A program made the position numbers and the translations under genes. 64,000 bases of DNA from Aquatica leii (taxonomy: Eukaryota; Arthropoda; Insecta; Coleoptera; Lampyridae), in the NCBI GenBank assembly GCA_035610365.1, contig CM069435.1, positions 7,156,001 through 7,220,000 of the forward strand. Direction: 5' to 3'. Of the stretch, positions 11,690 to 23,545 are shown piece after piece; positions within the stretch are counted from its first letter, which is position 1, and each line of letters starts with the position of its first letter. The notes beneath the pieces are model-generated. The model had not been told where the DNA came from, searched no databases, and worked only from the letters and a program-made list of their open reading frames with translations.

Positions 11690-11850
11690 TATATTATTGT
11701 TAGAAGTTGTGTTTTGTCAATTTGTTCTTTTTAATAACCGACAGATTTAAACAAGGTCTGTATTAAGTGATATTTACCTGTTTTGGCGCCTTTTTAATTT
11801 AGTATAGGATTAGCACACCGAGAACTGCAATCCGTTTGCCGATACAACTA
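11690..11850 (+). repeat. Dispersed LTR/leader-like repeat, copy A
   Basis: This is one of four related copies in the window. It has an AATAAA-containing stretch (AAATAAATATATT near 11683), a T-rich stretch, then TTTTGGCGCCTTTTTAATTT at 11781-11800 and ATTAGCACACCGAGA downstream. The TTTTGGCGCC core and the order of the flanking blocks are shared with copies at 25.8, 43.3 (inverted) and 63.9 kb. The poly(A)-signal region followed by a TGGCGCC string suggests the end of an LTR plus leader, but this is inference. Confidence 0.5.
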
Positions 11851-13388
11851 AGTTAGTCGCTTGCCTTTAAGTTGCAAAAAAAATTTCGTAACACAGTCAT
11901 TGAACGACTCATGATCTGGGTCCAAGAAGTGTAACTTGACCATAAAATTGCAATTTTAAATTCATGCAGGTTACTATCAACTAAAAACTTTTTGGAAAAT
12001 GATTTGTGTTTGGTCTGGTAATGTTGCTTTTTGTTTAAGCTTTTAATTAACGCCACTTTTTTGACAAATCTAGCACATCGGCATTACCATAGCACGATTT
12101 GAAGTGAACCAATACAAATTATTATATATATATAATAATATATATATAATTATGTACTCAAGTAATATAAGTTAATTTCTAAAGGAATCATTTTTTAATC
12201 AAAGAAGATAAAGTTTCTGTTATTTTTACTTGCAAAAGCTGAAAAAATAAAGTTATTGCCCGTGCTCAGTGAAGACGGGATGGGTTATATTCAAAAATTC
12301 CGTGATTGCTTTGGAAAACTCGAACGAAAACAAAATCAAAAGTCAAATCAAAGGGCGCCAGGAAGGAGCAAAGCTCAATAGACTAGAGGCCCTTGCCAAC
12401 CACGAGTCGGCTTCAAATTGATACACTCAAATGGGAGTTATCTTAAGAGTGCATCACACGAAAAATCTGTAATAATCTAAAATTCACATACGTGAAGGCC
12501 GATTGAGTAAAAGCTTTGTTACATTTAACAATTTAACATTTATTACATAATTGAAATTGAGATTAGACAATCAATAAAACAGGAAATTACATTAAAACGT
12601 TAAATCAATTTGACACAAATAAAATCTAAAAAGCAAAACTAAATTAACTTTTTAAAGGAAGAAAAGAAAAAAAACATAAAAAACGCATAAAAAAATGAAT
12701 TCCGTAATTGTATAAAGTAAACTTGACAATCGTAAAACTATGGTACGCAAATATAAGTTTATCTTTATTTGTTGCTTTTACTTAACGTCGGTAAAACACT
12801 TTAGACGTTGGTTACATTACGTCTTTTCCTTTTGTTGTTTAATAATAATTAAGATTAGCACAAACTAATGCCATAATCGAAAGGTTCGATAGCTAGCAGT
12901 AAATTCTGATTAATTTTAAAGCGCTTTAATCACTGAACTCGCGAATAAATAACTGAATTGGTAGTCAATAAATACCTTGATTGTGTGTTCGTAAGCAAGC
13001 TCCTGGTTAGCTTAGACCAGTTGACGTCGTCCGGAAATTTTGATAGGGTACCACAACCATATGAACAATTTACCGTCGGAAGATTTCTCAATTATGCGCC
13101 ACCAAGGCGAAAAATGGGATTGCAAAACACAAACTTACGCACAAACCCACGATACGTTAATACGAAATCAAACCAGTAACCAGTGAAATTCAATAAACCG
13201 TAATTGTTTTACAAAACAGGAAAGTTTTTCCACTAGATCAAACTACTCACTGATCCATTTTTGTAATGACTTCCGCGATAATTCTTCATCTAAGGCAAAG
13301 GGTGAATTTAACATCCTCGATATTTAAAATACTTCGAACGACTGTCAACCAACTAACTCCCCTCTATCACCAAAATCAGTTATATATA
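11851..13388. other. No recognised gene
   Basis: Contains an almost pure AT palindrome at about 12120-12155 and a less AT-rich block at about 12250-12480 that I could not assign. A 73-codon open frame at 12958-13179 has no recognised motif. Confidence 0.5.
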
Positions 13389-13612
13389 TGTCGTAGGTAT
13401 AAGGCAATTTTAGGCAAATGACAATTTGCCTGGGCATATGGTAAATGCCAAGGCAAATAGTGAAATAACTGAAAATAAATACCATTTTCCTATTTGCCTT
13501 GATAATTAACATTTACCCAGCTGTGTGCCAGTCATATAGTAAATGCCGCGAAGAATTCAAGGTAAATGATCATTTACCTGGGCAGATAGCAAACTGTGTT
13601 TAAAATGAATAA
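13389..13612 (+). repeat. Ginger-like left terminal inverted repeat
   Basis: Pairs with 15592-15820. It contains two perfect short palindromes of the same design: AGGCAAAT-gaca-ATTTGCCT (13412-13431) and AGGTAAAT-gatc-ATTTACCT (13560-13579). Each is followed by a GGGCANAT string. Further GGCAAAT/GGTAAATG half-sites occur between them. Iterated palindromes inside the terminal repeat are likely transposase binding sites (inference). Confidence 0.85.
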
Positions 13613-13811
13613 TCTGTTGCTATCTCCCTAGCCATTTAACATTTGCCCGCATCTGAGTCATCCATTTATGGCAAATGGTGTGTGAATATAGACAGTGGTT
13701 TTGCGCTCTATTTTTTGAGGTTGTCTTGTGTTTATTGCTTCTACAGCCTGCGGCGGTGTGTATGTGTCAAAGACTATTTTGAGATATTTACGCCTTAAAT
13801 TATTACAAACA

Positions 13812-15484
13812 ATGTCTAATCCTAATGAAGTGCATTCTGATCAAGATTATAAAAAAGAAATTGGTGTGTGTCGCGACAAATTTTACGAAGAATTACACAA
13901 GTTTTATTGAAGAAATATGATCTTATGGAAATACGAGGTGTGACAAAAATTATTGTAAAAAATAAAGTTAAAAATAGTTTACGTGATTCCAATTGAAGCA
14001 TTCTATGAAAAAGTTGACGAAGCTCATAGAGCCACGGGTGACGGGGACAGAGATAAGTTATTAGATTTTTTTAAGAAGAAAACAAACATCCCCAGGTTTG
14101 TCAAATTATGTAAAGTATGTGCATCAATCGCAGAAGGAAGCCGTTGATAAACCAATTACATCGAAAGATGTTAACTGTCGAGGTCACGTAGATTCAATAG
14201 ACCTACAGTCAGCTCCAGACGGCAAATATAAGTGGCTATGAACTACCAGGAGCACATGACCAAATTTCTTCATTAAAGACCATTACTATCAAAACGGGCG
14301 GCAGAAGTTGCCATGGAGTTGTGCAAAATATTTTTTATTCAAGAAAAACCTTCAATTTTGCAAAGTGATAACGTAGAAGACCTTGTGCAGTTATGGCCAG
14401 AGTGCAAGATTGTTCACGCACGTCCGAGACATCCGCAAAGCCAAGGATCCGTAGAACGCGCGAATCAAGATGTCGAGCCAATGCTTCGTTCCTGAATGAA
14501 AGATAATGGTTTGTATTTTTATACATCAAGCTTTGTTGCATTTTTGCTTTTATTTAGTTTTAAAGGTTCTACCCGATGGTCAATGGGCTGCTATTACGTT
14601 CAGTGGCAGAAGAATACATCGCACCATCGCGTCATAGGACGTAGCCCATATCAAGTCCTGTATGGAACAGAACCGAAAATTGGTCTAAGCTCTTCTAAGC
14701 TACCCGCAGATATTTTAAAAGGTATAAATGATGAAGTGGAACTGGAAAACATCAATTCCCTGCAAACAAACGTTTTTAACTAATTAGACTAAAACCGTGC
14801 TTTCCAGGATGATGTGCTGATGTCAGATGCTGTGCCGATGCAAAATGCTCCAATATTTAATGAAGAATCAAAATCAACTTATGATTCAGAGAACATGCTG
14901 TGTTTGCAAAAAGGAAAGCACAGAAGCACATACGTGCATCGCTTGTGGCCAAGTAACGCACTTCATATGTGGGCAAGTACTAAAACAAGATAACGAAAAA
15001 AATGAAGGTTTTGGCTCCAAGGTTTTATGCCAGTTATGCGCACAGGAAAACAGTGTGCAAAAAAATAGAGAGGATTCACGCAAGGGTCAAGTTAGCGCTG
15101 CTCAAAAAATAAAACTCTACAGTGAGGAAAAATTCCAAAATCTACCGACAGGTAGATGATTGTAATATTGCAGCATTTATAACCGATGAACGTCATGGGG
15201 TTTATCAGCATGGCACCAAAAGTGGAGTAATTAAAACTTAGTTTACTCGAAACGAAATTGAAGCAGTGGAAAACATCAATTTGACGAAAGATAACATTCC
15301 AAACAAAACCATTTCGTTACGAGAAGCTGTGGCTCAACAATCTACATTTCATGGACAAGGGTTTCATAATTGCTACTGTAAACCAAGTAAGAATCAGTGT
15401 TGTAACAAAAGATGTGCTTGTTTCAAAAACGGTAACATGTGTTCTAGCAAATGTCATTCTAGTTTGACCTGCGGAAACAAATGA
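13812..15484 (+). pseudogene. Ginger-like transposase (integrase-type), broken
   Basis: The first ATG with family-like sequence is at 13812 (MSNPNEVHSDQ). The zinc-binding region AHRATGDGDRDKLLDFF lies near 14023-14073. The catalytic core follows: a GHVDSIDLQSAPDG-like first Asp region near 14180, LQSDNVEDL with the second Asp near 14353, and RHPQSQGSVERANQDV near 14428-14475 with the Glu. Next is SPYQVLYGTEPKIGLSSSKL (14645-14705). The end carries CCVCKKESTEAHTCIACGQ and CQLCA (PHD/RING-like, about 14900-15050) and a CXC-like cysteine cluster CCNKRCACFKNGNMC with CHSSLTCGNK (15398-15481). A 57-bp GT...AAAG segment at 14509-14565 could be an intron. A stop (TGA at 14493) stands where relatives have Trp, and other stops and frame changes occur upstream and at the C-terminal junctions. 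Confidence 0.8.
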
Positions 15485-15591
15485 ATATATATCTATCACT
15501 GTTTGTTACTTCTCGTAAGATAGTTAGAAAATATGTATAGAAAATTTGATTTATTTTGTGTTTTATTAGAATGCAAATTAATTTAATGTTT

Positions 15592-15820
15592 GCATTATTC
15601 CCATTTTAAACAAAGTTTGCTATCTACCCAGGCTGATGAACATTTACCTTGAAACCTTCCCGTCATTTACTATATGACTTACACACAGCTGGGCAAATGT
15701 AAATTGTCTAGGCAAAGAGGAAAATGGTATTTATTTTCAGTTATTTCACTATTTGCCTTGGCATTTACCATATGCCCAGACAAATTCTTATTTGCCTAAA
15801 ATTGCTTTCTGCCTACGACA
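15592..15820 (-). repeat. Ginger-like right terminal inverted repeat
   Basis: Reverse complement of 13389-13612 with scattered differences and no long gaps. It ends in CCTACGACA followed by TATATATAT. The palindromes seen in the left repeat are partly degraded here. Confidence 0.85.
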
Positions 15821-18800
15821 TATATATATCAACTTAATCGACTACCATTTCCACAATGGCTGTGTTCGAAACTCCATGAAAGAAAACCATACCACCAAGA
15901 AGTGCAAAAAGAATGCAAAGACATTAAATAACGTCACAAAAGTAGTGTTGGGCAACGGTGTTTGTTTGTTTTTGCGTAAAATAAAACGAATACATGAAAT
16001 GAACCGTCAATTCAAATACCGGGTCTTTCATGAAAGTAATCGAACAAATTTAAACGACGGTTACATTATATGTATGTTACAGTTTACTTAAGCTTCGCAC
16101 AAAAAACTGGTTTGGAGCGCGATTTGCCGACCTCTGTTTGGTTGTTGACGGGGTCTAGCAAGAGATAAATGAAATGTCATTAAACTGCCACTTAGTTAAG
16201 GATGTTTGAAGCAGCGTTCTACAAGTCGTAATATGTGTGATTTTTAAGAATGGAAAACCGTGCAAGAAGCTGCAAAAATTGTTATGGTTGTAGATTATAT
16301 GTTACAAAATCGCAAAAGAAGCCTTTAAATGAATTTATTTAAAAACGTTGAGAATAATATTTTGACTTCAAAATTAAAAACCAAGACAATACATGGGTTC
16401 CACATATATACTTTATTGCGTCTGATATTAGTGAATCAGTGAAACAAAAACAAAAATTATTTTGAAATTACTCCACAAAAAACGATGATTTTGCGTGAAC
16501 CAAAAAATCACGTCACGGCTTATTTACCTGTGTTTTGTAAAAATTGAAAGATTTTCCAAAAGGAATACACACAAAATACCGTATTTAGATATTCCATTTG
16601 TAAGCAAACCATTGAAAAAACTGACTGTGAGCTTTCAATTTTCATACATTTAAATTCTTTTGTTCCGCTCAATCAAATCTTAATGACTTGATACGAGATT
16701 CAGGTTTAACCAAAGAAAAATCACAAATTTTATAATCCAGATTAAAAGAATGGAATCTTTTACGTTTTACTACAAGCATCTCTGTGTTGAAGAAACGTTA
16801 GAAAAAATTCAGGTTTTTTTACAGTTAAAAGAAGTTTCAGTTGTAGCACTGTTTTCCGGTGTTGCCGCGTCACAAAATTTTTTCACTTAACAATTTGCTG
16901 ATCAGGCTGTCAGCTTCTTCAGAAGATTTTTAAAGACTGTTGAATATAACCCTACAAAATAGAGATTGTTTATAAACTCGTCGAAATAACGTCTAAAACC
17001 CGTTTTATAAGAGTAATTCCAAACCATCAATTCTATTGGTTTAACTATATTAAATCTCATTTAATATTCAAATCATCTTTCGGGAATCTGTAGTGATTTT
17101 AAGATTATTTCTTGGATTGCAAGGAAAGTTTACGAAGTATTGTTGTTTTTTTTTGTATTTGTTAGATAGCCGAGCAGTTACCAAATAAAAGAATGGTACC
17201 CACGGATCAACTTTGTTTTTGGAACATTTAATATAAAATTTGAGCCGTTAGTGTGTTCTAATGTGATGATTCTACCTCTTCTGCACATTATTGTGGTTAA
17301 TTTGCTAGAGAACTATAAAAATTTAGATTGCCGAATGTCGCCCAAAGTTTATTTCTTGAAGTCAAATCTGTATTTCGTAACTGCTAATTTAAGAAAGATG
17401 AGTGATAAACAGCATTAAAATATTTCATAAATGGAAAAACGATATATTCAGCTAATAATACTACTTTCAACTGTTTATGTTTCAGTCAATGTCGCTGTTA
17501 CAATTTTCTAATTAATTTTTTTAAATTAAAATATTTTTTGTAAATATTTTTATTTGTTGAAACGATTTGTATTTATTATAACAAATTAAATATGTTTTAT
17601 TGTTTAAGTAAAAATTTTCATAAACATTTTACATATTTTTTTTTTAAATTTTAATTCCAACTGTTGAACAGTAAGTAAATTTGTTTTAACATATTAATCT
17701 ACAGAATTTGGAGATGTTGTCGAGGTTAACGTAGATGTTTAATTAAATTAATACTAAAACGTTTTATTCTACATCATACCTTGTTGAATGTGTTTATTTT
17801 GCTTCTTCAACAGCACTTAGCAACAACAATACGTCTCTCACAAAGGCTTTTTTGTATGTTGTAATTATATTACAAGTTTATGAAACGCCAGTAACTTTTA
17901 TAAAATCTAAAACTTAGTTAATCTGCTAAAAAAAGTTGATACTTCATATGATGCAATTTGGTTTAAAAGTAATTTTGTGTAAAGATAAAAATAATTAATT
18001 ATTAATTACGAAAACAACGTTATTATCACTGATAATAAAAAATCAATATGTTAAGCTACAATATCTAGCAATGTAAATTTGACATTGGTTAAACCTTAAT
18101 TAAAGATCAATTAGTGTTTGGCAACACATACATACATGTTTGTTATGTAGTAGTACGTTCGTTAAATATTCAAAAGTATATTACATTGATATTATTTTTT
18201 GGTTTCCCGCAAAACTTTTGCTTGTTAAAAGTTTGGAAATGTTTCACTTTATAAACTTTTATGAATACGTTTTCAACAATTACGAATATAGTAAAAATGA
18301 AACTATTACTTATAAATTTGCATTACACAGCTTTTAAAAATTATTGCAAGCACAAAAATGCTTACATTACAGAGCTTATAATCGTAATTTTATTATAAAT
18401 ATATAATTAATTTAAAAAGACGATAACTATTGTGAGAATTTTTAATTATTCTATCTTCTTCAGTTACATTTATAAACCAATTACTGAAATATTTTTTAGA
18501 CGTATGAATATATCTATTGCATTAGTTCTTGTATCTAAAAGAAAGAATGGTACTTGTGTAGGATATGCTTCATATTGTCTCTAAGATTAGGTTAAGCAGA
18601 ATTCAGATCTTAAGAGTTAGGAAAACTGACACATTACAAAAAAATTGCACAGTTTAAAATATGTTTTTTGTTGTACACACATTTAAAAAACAAATTAAAT
18701 TTATTTTCATGATATTCTATATCTATGAAATTATAATAAAAATACCAAATTACACTTATTTCTTTGTTCTGCTTATTTAATTTAAAACAGCGCGTGGCAG

Positions 18801-19311
18801 TAATAAAAATAAATTTTCGTATCTTTTTTTTTAATTTTCAAGGATTTTTGTTTCTCACAGTTAATTTAATTTTGTATTTTTAAGCAAATAAAAATAATAT
18901 CAAACAATAAAAAAATGTAATTTAATCATGAAAAATCGAATATCAATAGTGTTATATATTCGATACAATTATGATTTATTGAATCTTTTTCTTTTTTGTT
19001 TATTCCACAATTATTAGAATTTTATATAGTTTTGCATTATTCTAATTTTAGAATTTAGATAGACATTTAACAAATTTTTTATACATTCAGAGATTAAAAA
19101 AAAACATTTTTTATTCTATATATACTATACAGGGCTCGCACAATTGAATTTTGTAATAATTAAAAAATTACTATTTAAACATTTGCAAAACTATTTATGA
19201 TATATTAATTAAATAGTTTGCTAAGTACATATTTAAATAATTCATTTACTTATTGGTTTTTGTGTATAGAATTAAAACTTTTAAATTTTTTAAACTGTAT
19301 TAAATTATTAC
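15821..19311. other. No recognised gene; very AT-rich
   Basis: About 3.5 kb with many A/T runs and no family motif in any frame that I can read. The 112-codon open frame at 15753-16091 begins inside the Ginger terminal repeat and is not supported. The 65-codon frame at 18140-18337 has no motif. Confidence 0.5.
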
Positions 19312-19400
19312 TGTGGGTGGAGTCCCCTCGCGACAATCCTCATCAGTACAAATGCTTATTATAATAATAAACATTTATTATTTTTGCGGATACTTTCTCT
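19312..19400 (+). repeat. 5' LTR remnant of Gypsy fossil
   Basis: Begins TGTGGGTGGAGTCC and shares a conserved block with 24664-24745. The sequence AATTTGAGAGCTCGT after it resembles the start of a Gypsy leader. It is short for an LTR and probably incomplete. Confidence 0.6.
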
Positions 19401-20215
19401 ACAATTTGAGAGCTCGTTTGTGATTAAAAAATGAACAGATTGTGTTTCAGAAGTGAATTAACATAATATTGAAACTAAGCTGTTGATATTAAAATGGACG
19501 TTGATGTCATAATAGAACAAGAATTGTTAAATTGTTAAATGTATGCTTAACGAAAAATTGCAGAATAACAAATCATGGAGTGGATCTAAGACGGAGTACC
19601 GTATGCAAGTCCAATTCTTTGGCGAAGAAAAAAGGTGGTTCTCCACGACTACGTGTCGACTATCGACGAATATTATCATTAAAAATAGATACCCGTTATC
19701 ATTTATTGAGAACGTCATAGACAGACTAGAAGAAGTAAAGACATTCTGCACAATCGACCTTAAAAATGGATTTTTTCATGTTCTTGTATATGAAGATAAT
19801 CAGCAGTACACTTCGTTTGTTTTTCAGAACAATATTGTTTTACACGTGTACTAATTAAACTGTGCAACTCACTGTCTGTTTTATAGCGTTATCTTAATGT
19901 AATATTTTGAAATCCTGTAAATAACGGAAACGTTTTACCATACATGAACGATCTAATTACACTGGCAAAAGATGATCAATAGGATTTGAAGTTACGTAAA
20001 ATGGGGTTTAACATAGCTTCTGAGTTGCTAAAGAAGAATAAACAGTTTAAGCTTATCGACGAGCAGCGAACTGCATTGAAACAAGAGTTATGCAGTAATC
20101 CTGTTCTTATAATTATAAGCAACGTCTAAACTGAGGTTCACACTGACGGAGCTGTACTTTTTACAAAAATGTTTATTTGGTAACAAAATGCATCCTGTGT
20201 ACTACAAAAATAAGA

Positions 20216-20461
20216 ATGAGTGATGACCTAGACAAGAAGGCAAGAGAAGAGAAGAAACAACTAATCTCTCACATGATGGATGCTAGAAAAAAAGGACTAA
20301 GAGCAGTAATTAGGAAGAATAAACTACTAATAAATGGAGAAAAGTGGGGCATTGAAGACATTACAGAAGACGAAAATAAAAATCCGGAAGTAATAACACG
20401 TAACGATACAAAGGAACAAAAGAGAAGAGCCAGATCCAAAACTGGACACAAACTATACTAA
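20216..20461 (+). pseudogene. RTE-like LINE ORF1 segment
   Basis: The frame starting MSDDLDKKAREEKKQL is very charged and predicted helical. It continues with KGLRAVIRKNKLLINGEKWG, which resembles the conserved C-terminal stretch of the small first ORF of RTE-like elements. It ends at a stop at 20459-20461. It begins only a few bases inside the element boundary, so upstream ORF1 sequence may be missing. No independent function can be stated. Confidence 0.5.
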
Positions 20462-20838
20462 CACCCTAGCAAAAAGAAAGGTCGGGCTCACAGGAGGAAG
20501 ATTTAAACAAAACACTTAGGAACATCATAAATTGAATCAACAAACTCCAAAAACTAACAAGAAATTTAAACCAGTTAAAAGTAAAAAAGACGACGACAAT
20601 AGGTAAGAGAAAAGGGCAAATGAGAAAAATAACGTCAAAGACAGAAGAACGAGGAAAAAGTAAAGTAAATAAAGTAGAAACAGAGAACATTGGAATAGGA
20701 GCATGGAATATAAATACAATCAAAGGGAAATAGATAGAAATTACAGAAGAAATGGATAACAACAAAATGCAAACAATGGAACTGAACGAAACAAAGATGG
20801 AAGGGAAAAAGACACACAAGATTAACAAATAAACACGT

Positions 20839-21303
20839 GTGAATAATAATAATAACAGAAGAACTATACAAACGAATAATAAAATGGAAAGCCGTACACT
20901 CAAGAATAATACTAGTGACAATAAAACTCCAACAGAAAATAAACATTATACAATAGAAAGTACACCAGAAGAGGAAGTCGAAGAATTCTACAACAATTTA
21001 CAAGAAGTATTGGATGAAGCAAGAGAGGAAACAGAACCATCCATAATAATGGGCGACTGGAATGCAAGAGTAGGGAACGACCATAATAGAGGCATGGGAT
21101 GCATGGCGAAACATGGAGAACAAACAGTAAACCGTAACAGGAAGAAAATCATCGATTTCTGTCAAAGAAATGATATGTTAATAGGAAACACACTACGGAA
21201 ACAAGAAATGGAAGATAAGTACACCTTCGTGGCAGAAGTACGTAACGCAAAAAGTTTGATAGTTTATATAGTATTCACACAAACACTAAGAGAAACAATA
21301 TAA
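20839..21303 (+). pseudogene. RTE-like LINE apurinic-type endonuclease
   Basis: The open frame holds the AP-endonuclease motifs IIMGDWNARVG (about 21045-21080) and KIIDFCQRNDMLIGNT (about 21145-21195), followed by YTFVAEV. These belong to the exonuclease-endonuclease-phosphatase fold that nicks the target for RTE, Jockey and related LINEs. The N-terminal part of the domain (before 20839) is out of frame or lost and the catalytic SDH end is not clear. Damaged. Confidence 0.8.
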
Positions 21304-21789
21304 GACATAGAGACAAGAAAAGAGGCGTAAATAGGTTAAAACCATAGACTAGTAGTAGCAAAAATAGAAGAAATAGTAAATAAACGTGAAGAAATAACGT
21401 ACAGCATAATAGCCCTATACAAACTTAAAAAACCGGAAAGACAAGAAGAGTACCAAGAAAAGACAACAAAAAAAATATCGTAGAGTATTACAGAAAACTA
21501 AAAAAGAATACCTGGAGACAAAATGGGACAAAGTCAGAGAAATTACTGTAAAGGTAACGAAGGGGGTATGTGGAAGAAGAAATATCAATAAAACCCTAAA
21601 AAGAACAAGATGGTAGACTGAAGAAATAAAAGGAATAGAGAAAGAAAAGAGGCAGGTTTGAAAGAAATATATCCGAACAAAAAACTAAGAAGATAAAGAA
21701 AAATATAAAGAAAAAGGAACAAAGTAAAACGAAAAATCAAAAAAAAAAAGGTATAAAAGGAAGCTGGAAAGAGTTTGGACAAGAAATAA

Positions 21790-22825
21790 GTGACAAACAC
21801 AAACAAGACAGACACAAGAAAGTTTTGGACAATAGTGAAAAGATTAAGAGGGACTAAAAGCAAAGAAATAAAAGCAAAAAAAAATAATCAACAGGAACTC
21901 CAAATGGAAATAATAGAAATATTAGAAGTCTGGAAAGAGTTCTACTCGGAGAAATTTAGAGGAGAATTAAATGTAGAAAATGAAGATAAAGAAGACACAG
22001 TAGAAGTACCACAAATAACAAGGGAAAAAGTACAGGAAGCGATAAAACGAATTAAAATAAACAAAGCGAGTGGAGAAAACGAAATAGTACCAGAAATGCT
22101 TAAATATCTAGTGGAAGATGGAACAGAAGGGCTACATGAAATATTAAAAGAGGCGTGGATCGAAGAAGATCCCCAAAGACTGGAAAGTAAATCTAATAAT
22201 TCTTATACATGAAAAAGGCGAGACAACAAACTGTGAAAACTACCGAGCGATTTGCCTAGCCCATGCTACATTAAAACTATTTACGAGAATACTGGAAAAA
22301 AGACTGAGAAAATACGTAGATCACAAACTTGAAGAAGAACAAATGACATTCAGAACAGGAAGACAGACAAGTGACAACATTTATATACCAAAAACGCTAA
22401 TAGAAAGAGCAATAGAAGAAGATAAAGAGCTATACCTGATATTAATTGATTTGAAATCAGCGTTTGACACTGTACACAGACAAACAATATGGAATAGCTT
22501 GGAAGAACTAGAAATGCCGACACAACTTGTTCAAATAATTAAAAGCACGTTCAAAACAGTAAGGGGGAAAGTACAAATTGCGGGACAGCGATCAGAAGAA
22601 TTTGAGATGAGAAAAGGAATAAAGCAAGGGGACAGCCTAAGTCCACTTTTATTCTTGATAATAATAGACAGACTAGTAAAACAAACCAAGAGGAAAGAAT
22701 ACTTTAAAACGACAGTAGGATACAACAGGCTAGAACGTATATCAATAAATAGTCTATTATATGCAGATAATGTAGTTCTAATAGCGGACTCACAAAAGAA
22801 CACACAGGAATTATTAAATATCTGA
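21790..22825 (+). pseudogene. RTE-like LINE reverse transcriptase
   Basis: The domain order is intact across two adjoining frames. Fingers: INKASGENEIVPEMLKYL near 22055-22110. Palm: LIDLKSAFDTVHRQTIW near 22440-22495, with the first catalytic Asp. Then GIKQGDSLSPLLFLIIID near 22615-22670, and SLLYADNVVLIADS near 22750-22795. The active-site box reads YADN where YADD is normal, so the second catalytic Asp is replaced. The frame breaks near 22200 and stops at 22825. The RT would copy element RNA at the nicked target. This copy is inactive. Confidence 0.85.
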
Positions 22826-23545
22826 GTAAAAGAAATAGAAGAAATGAAAATGGAAGTAAACAACAACAAAACAAAATTTTTGATAACAAATGAAAATTAA
22901 ACAGAGAATATACACAAAGAAATAAAATGCAAGAACACATTTCTAGAAAAAATAACAACTTTCAACTATCTAGCCACAATACTAACAAATAATGGAAAAA
23001 TAGACGCAGAAATAACAAATCGATCTAATAAATCAACAAAACTATATTACGCACTCAATCCTATACTAGGACATAAAGAAATAGATAAAGAAACGAAAAC
23101 GAAAATACACAATACAATAATAATTCCAACAATCACATATGCAGCGGAAAATTGGACATGGACGAAAAAACATGAAAGTAAAATAAATGTAATGGAAATG
23201 AAACACCTTAGGAAAATAGCATGGAAAACGTTAGGAATGAAACCATGAGGAAAGAAATAAAACAAACACTAATATTAGAAAGAATTAAAGAAAAAAACCT
23301 ACTATGCTACAGACATGTCATGAGAATGAATAACGATCGGCTGACAAAAAGATTAATAAAAGGAGGGAAACCAAGAAACAGAAAAAAAGGAAGACCAAGA
23401 AGAAAATGGCTAAACCAGATCGAAAAACATGGAAGAAAAAAAGGAAAACAAATAAAGAGATGGAAACTTTAGCAAGAGATAGAAAAGCATGGAAGAAATG
23501 GGTTAAAGAAGACCGTGACCCACAATCCGACGCCTGAAAAGGCAA
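22826..23545 (+). pseudogene. RTE-like LINE C-terminal region
   Basis: Pieces read TFNYLATIL.NNGK, then HGRKK-type basic sequence including LCYRHVMRMNNDRLTKRL and GRPRRKWLNQIEKHG (about 23300-23440). The H.MRM..DRL.KR..../GRPR..W signature is the usual C-terminus of RTE-like pol proteins. It runs into the (GAA)n tail at 23554. Confidence 0.8.

Larger units (their letters stand above)
13389..15820 (+). mobile_element. Ginger-like (KRBA2-type integrase) DNA transposon
   Basis: A 2,432-bp element begins TGTCGTAGG and ends CCTACGACA. Terminal inverted repeats of about 225 bp (13389-13612 and 15592-15820) are clearly alike along their length. Both ends abut TATATATA, so a TATA-type target duplication is likely but cannot be told from the AT context. 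The single coding region resembles the Ginger/KRBA2-like integrase proteins: zinc-binding region, DDE integrase core, then cysteine-rich domains. Ginger elements are cut-and-paste transposons whose enzyme is related to Ty3/Gypsy integrase but which lack gag and RT. None of either is seen here. The gene is interrupted by several in-frame stops and frame changes, so this copy is non-autonomous today although its ends look intact. Confidence 0.82.

Noticed and set aside
12120-12155. Near-pure AT palindrome
   Set aside because: Simple TA-rich sequence; no evidence of a cruciform or element function.
15753-16091. 112-codon plus-strand frame
   Set aside because: Starts inside the Ginger terminal repeat and crosses the element boundary.
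19318-19350. Possible hammerhead from CTGATGAG on the minus strand
   Set aside because: The GAAA core half is absent. The sequence is part of the Gypsy LTR remnant and repeats at 24.66 kb.
20466-20921. 151-codon very hydrophobic minus-strand frame and its neighbours (also 22531-22958, 23047-23545)
   Set aside because: Shadow of the purine-rich LINE coding strand. Poly-Phe/Leu/Ser composition is what the reverse of A/G-rich codons gives.
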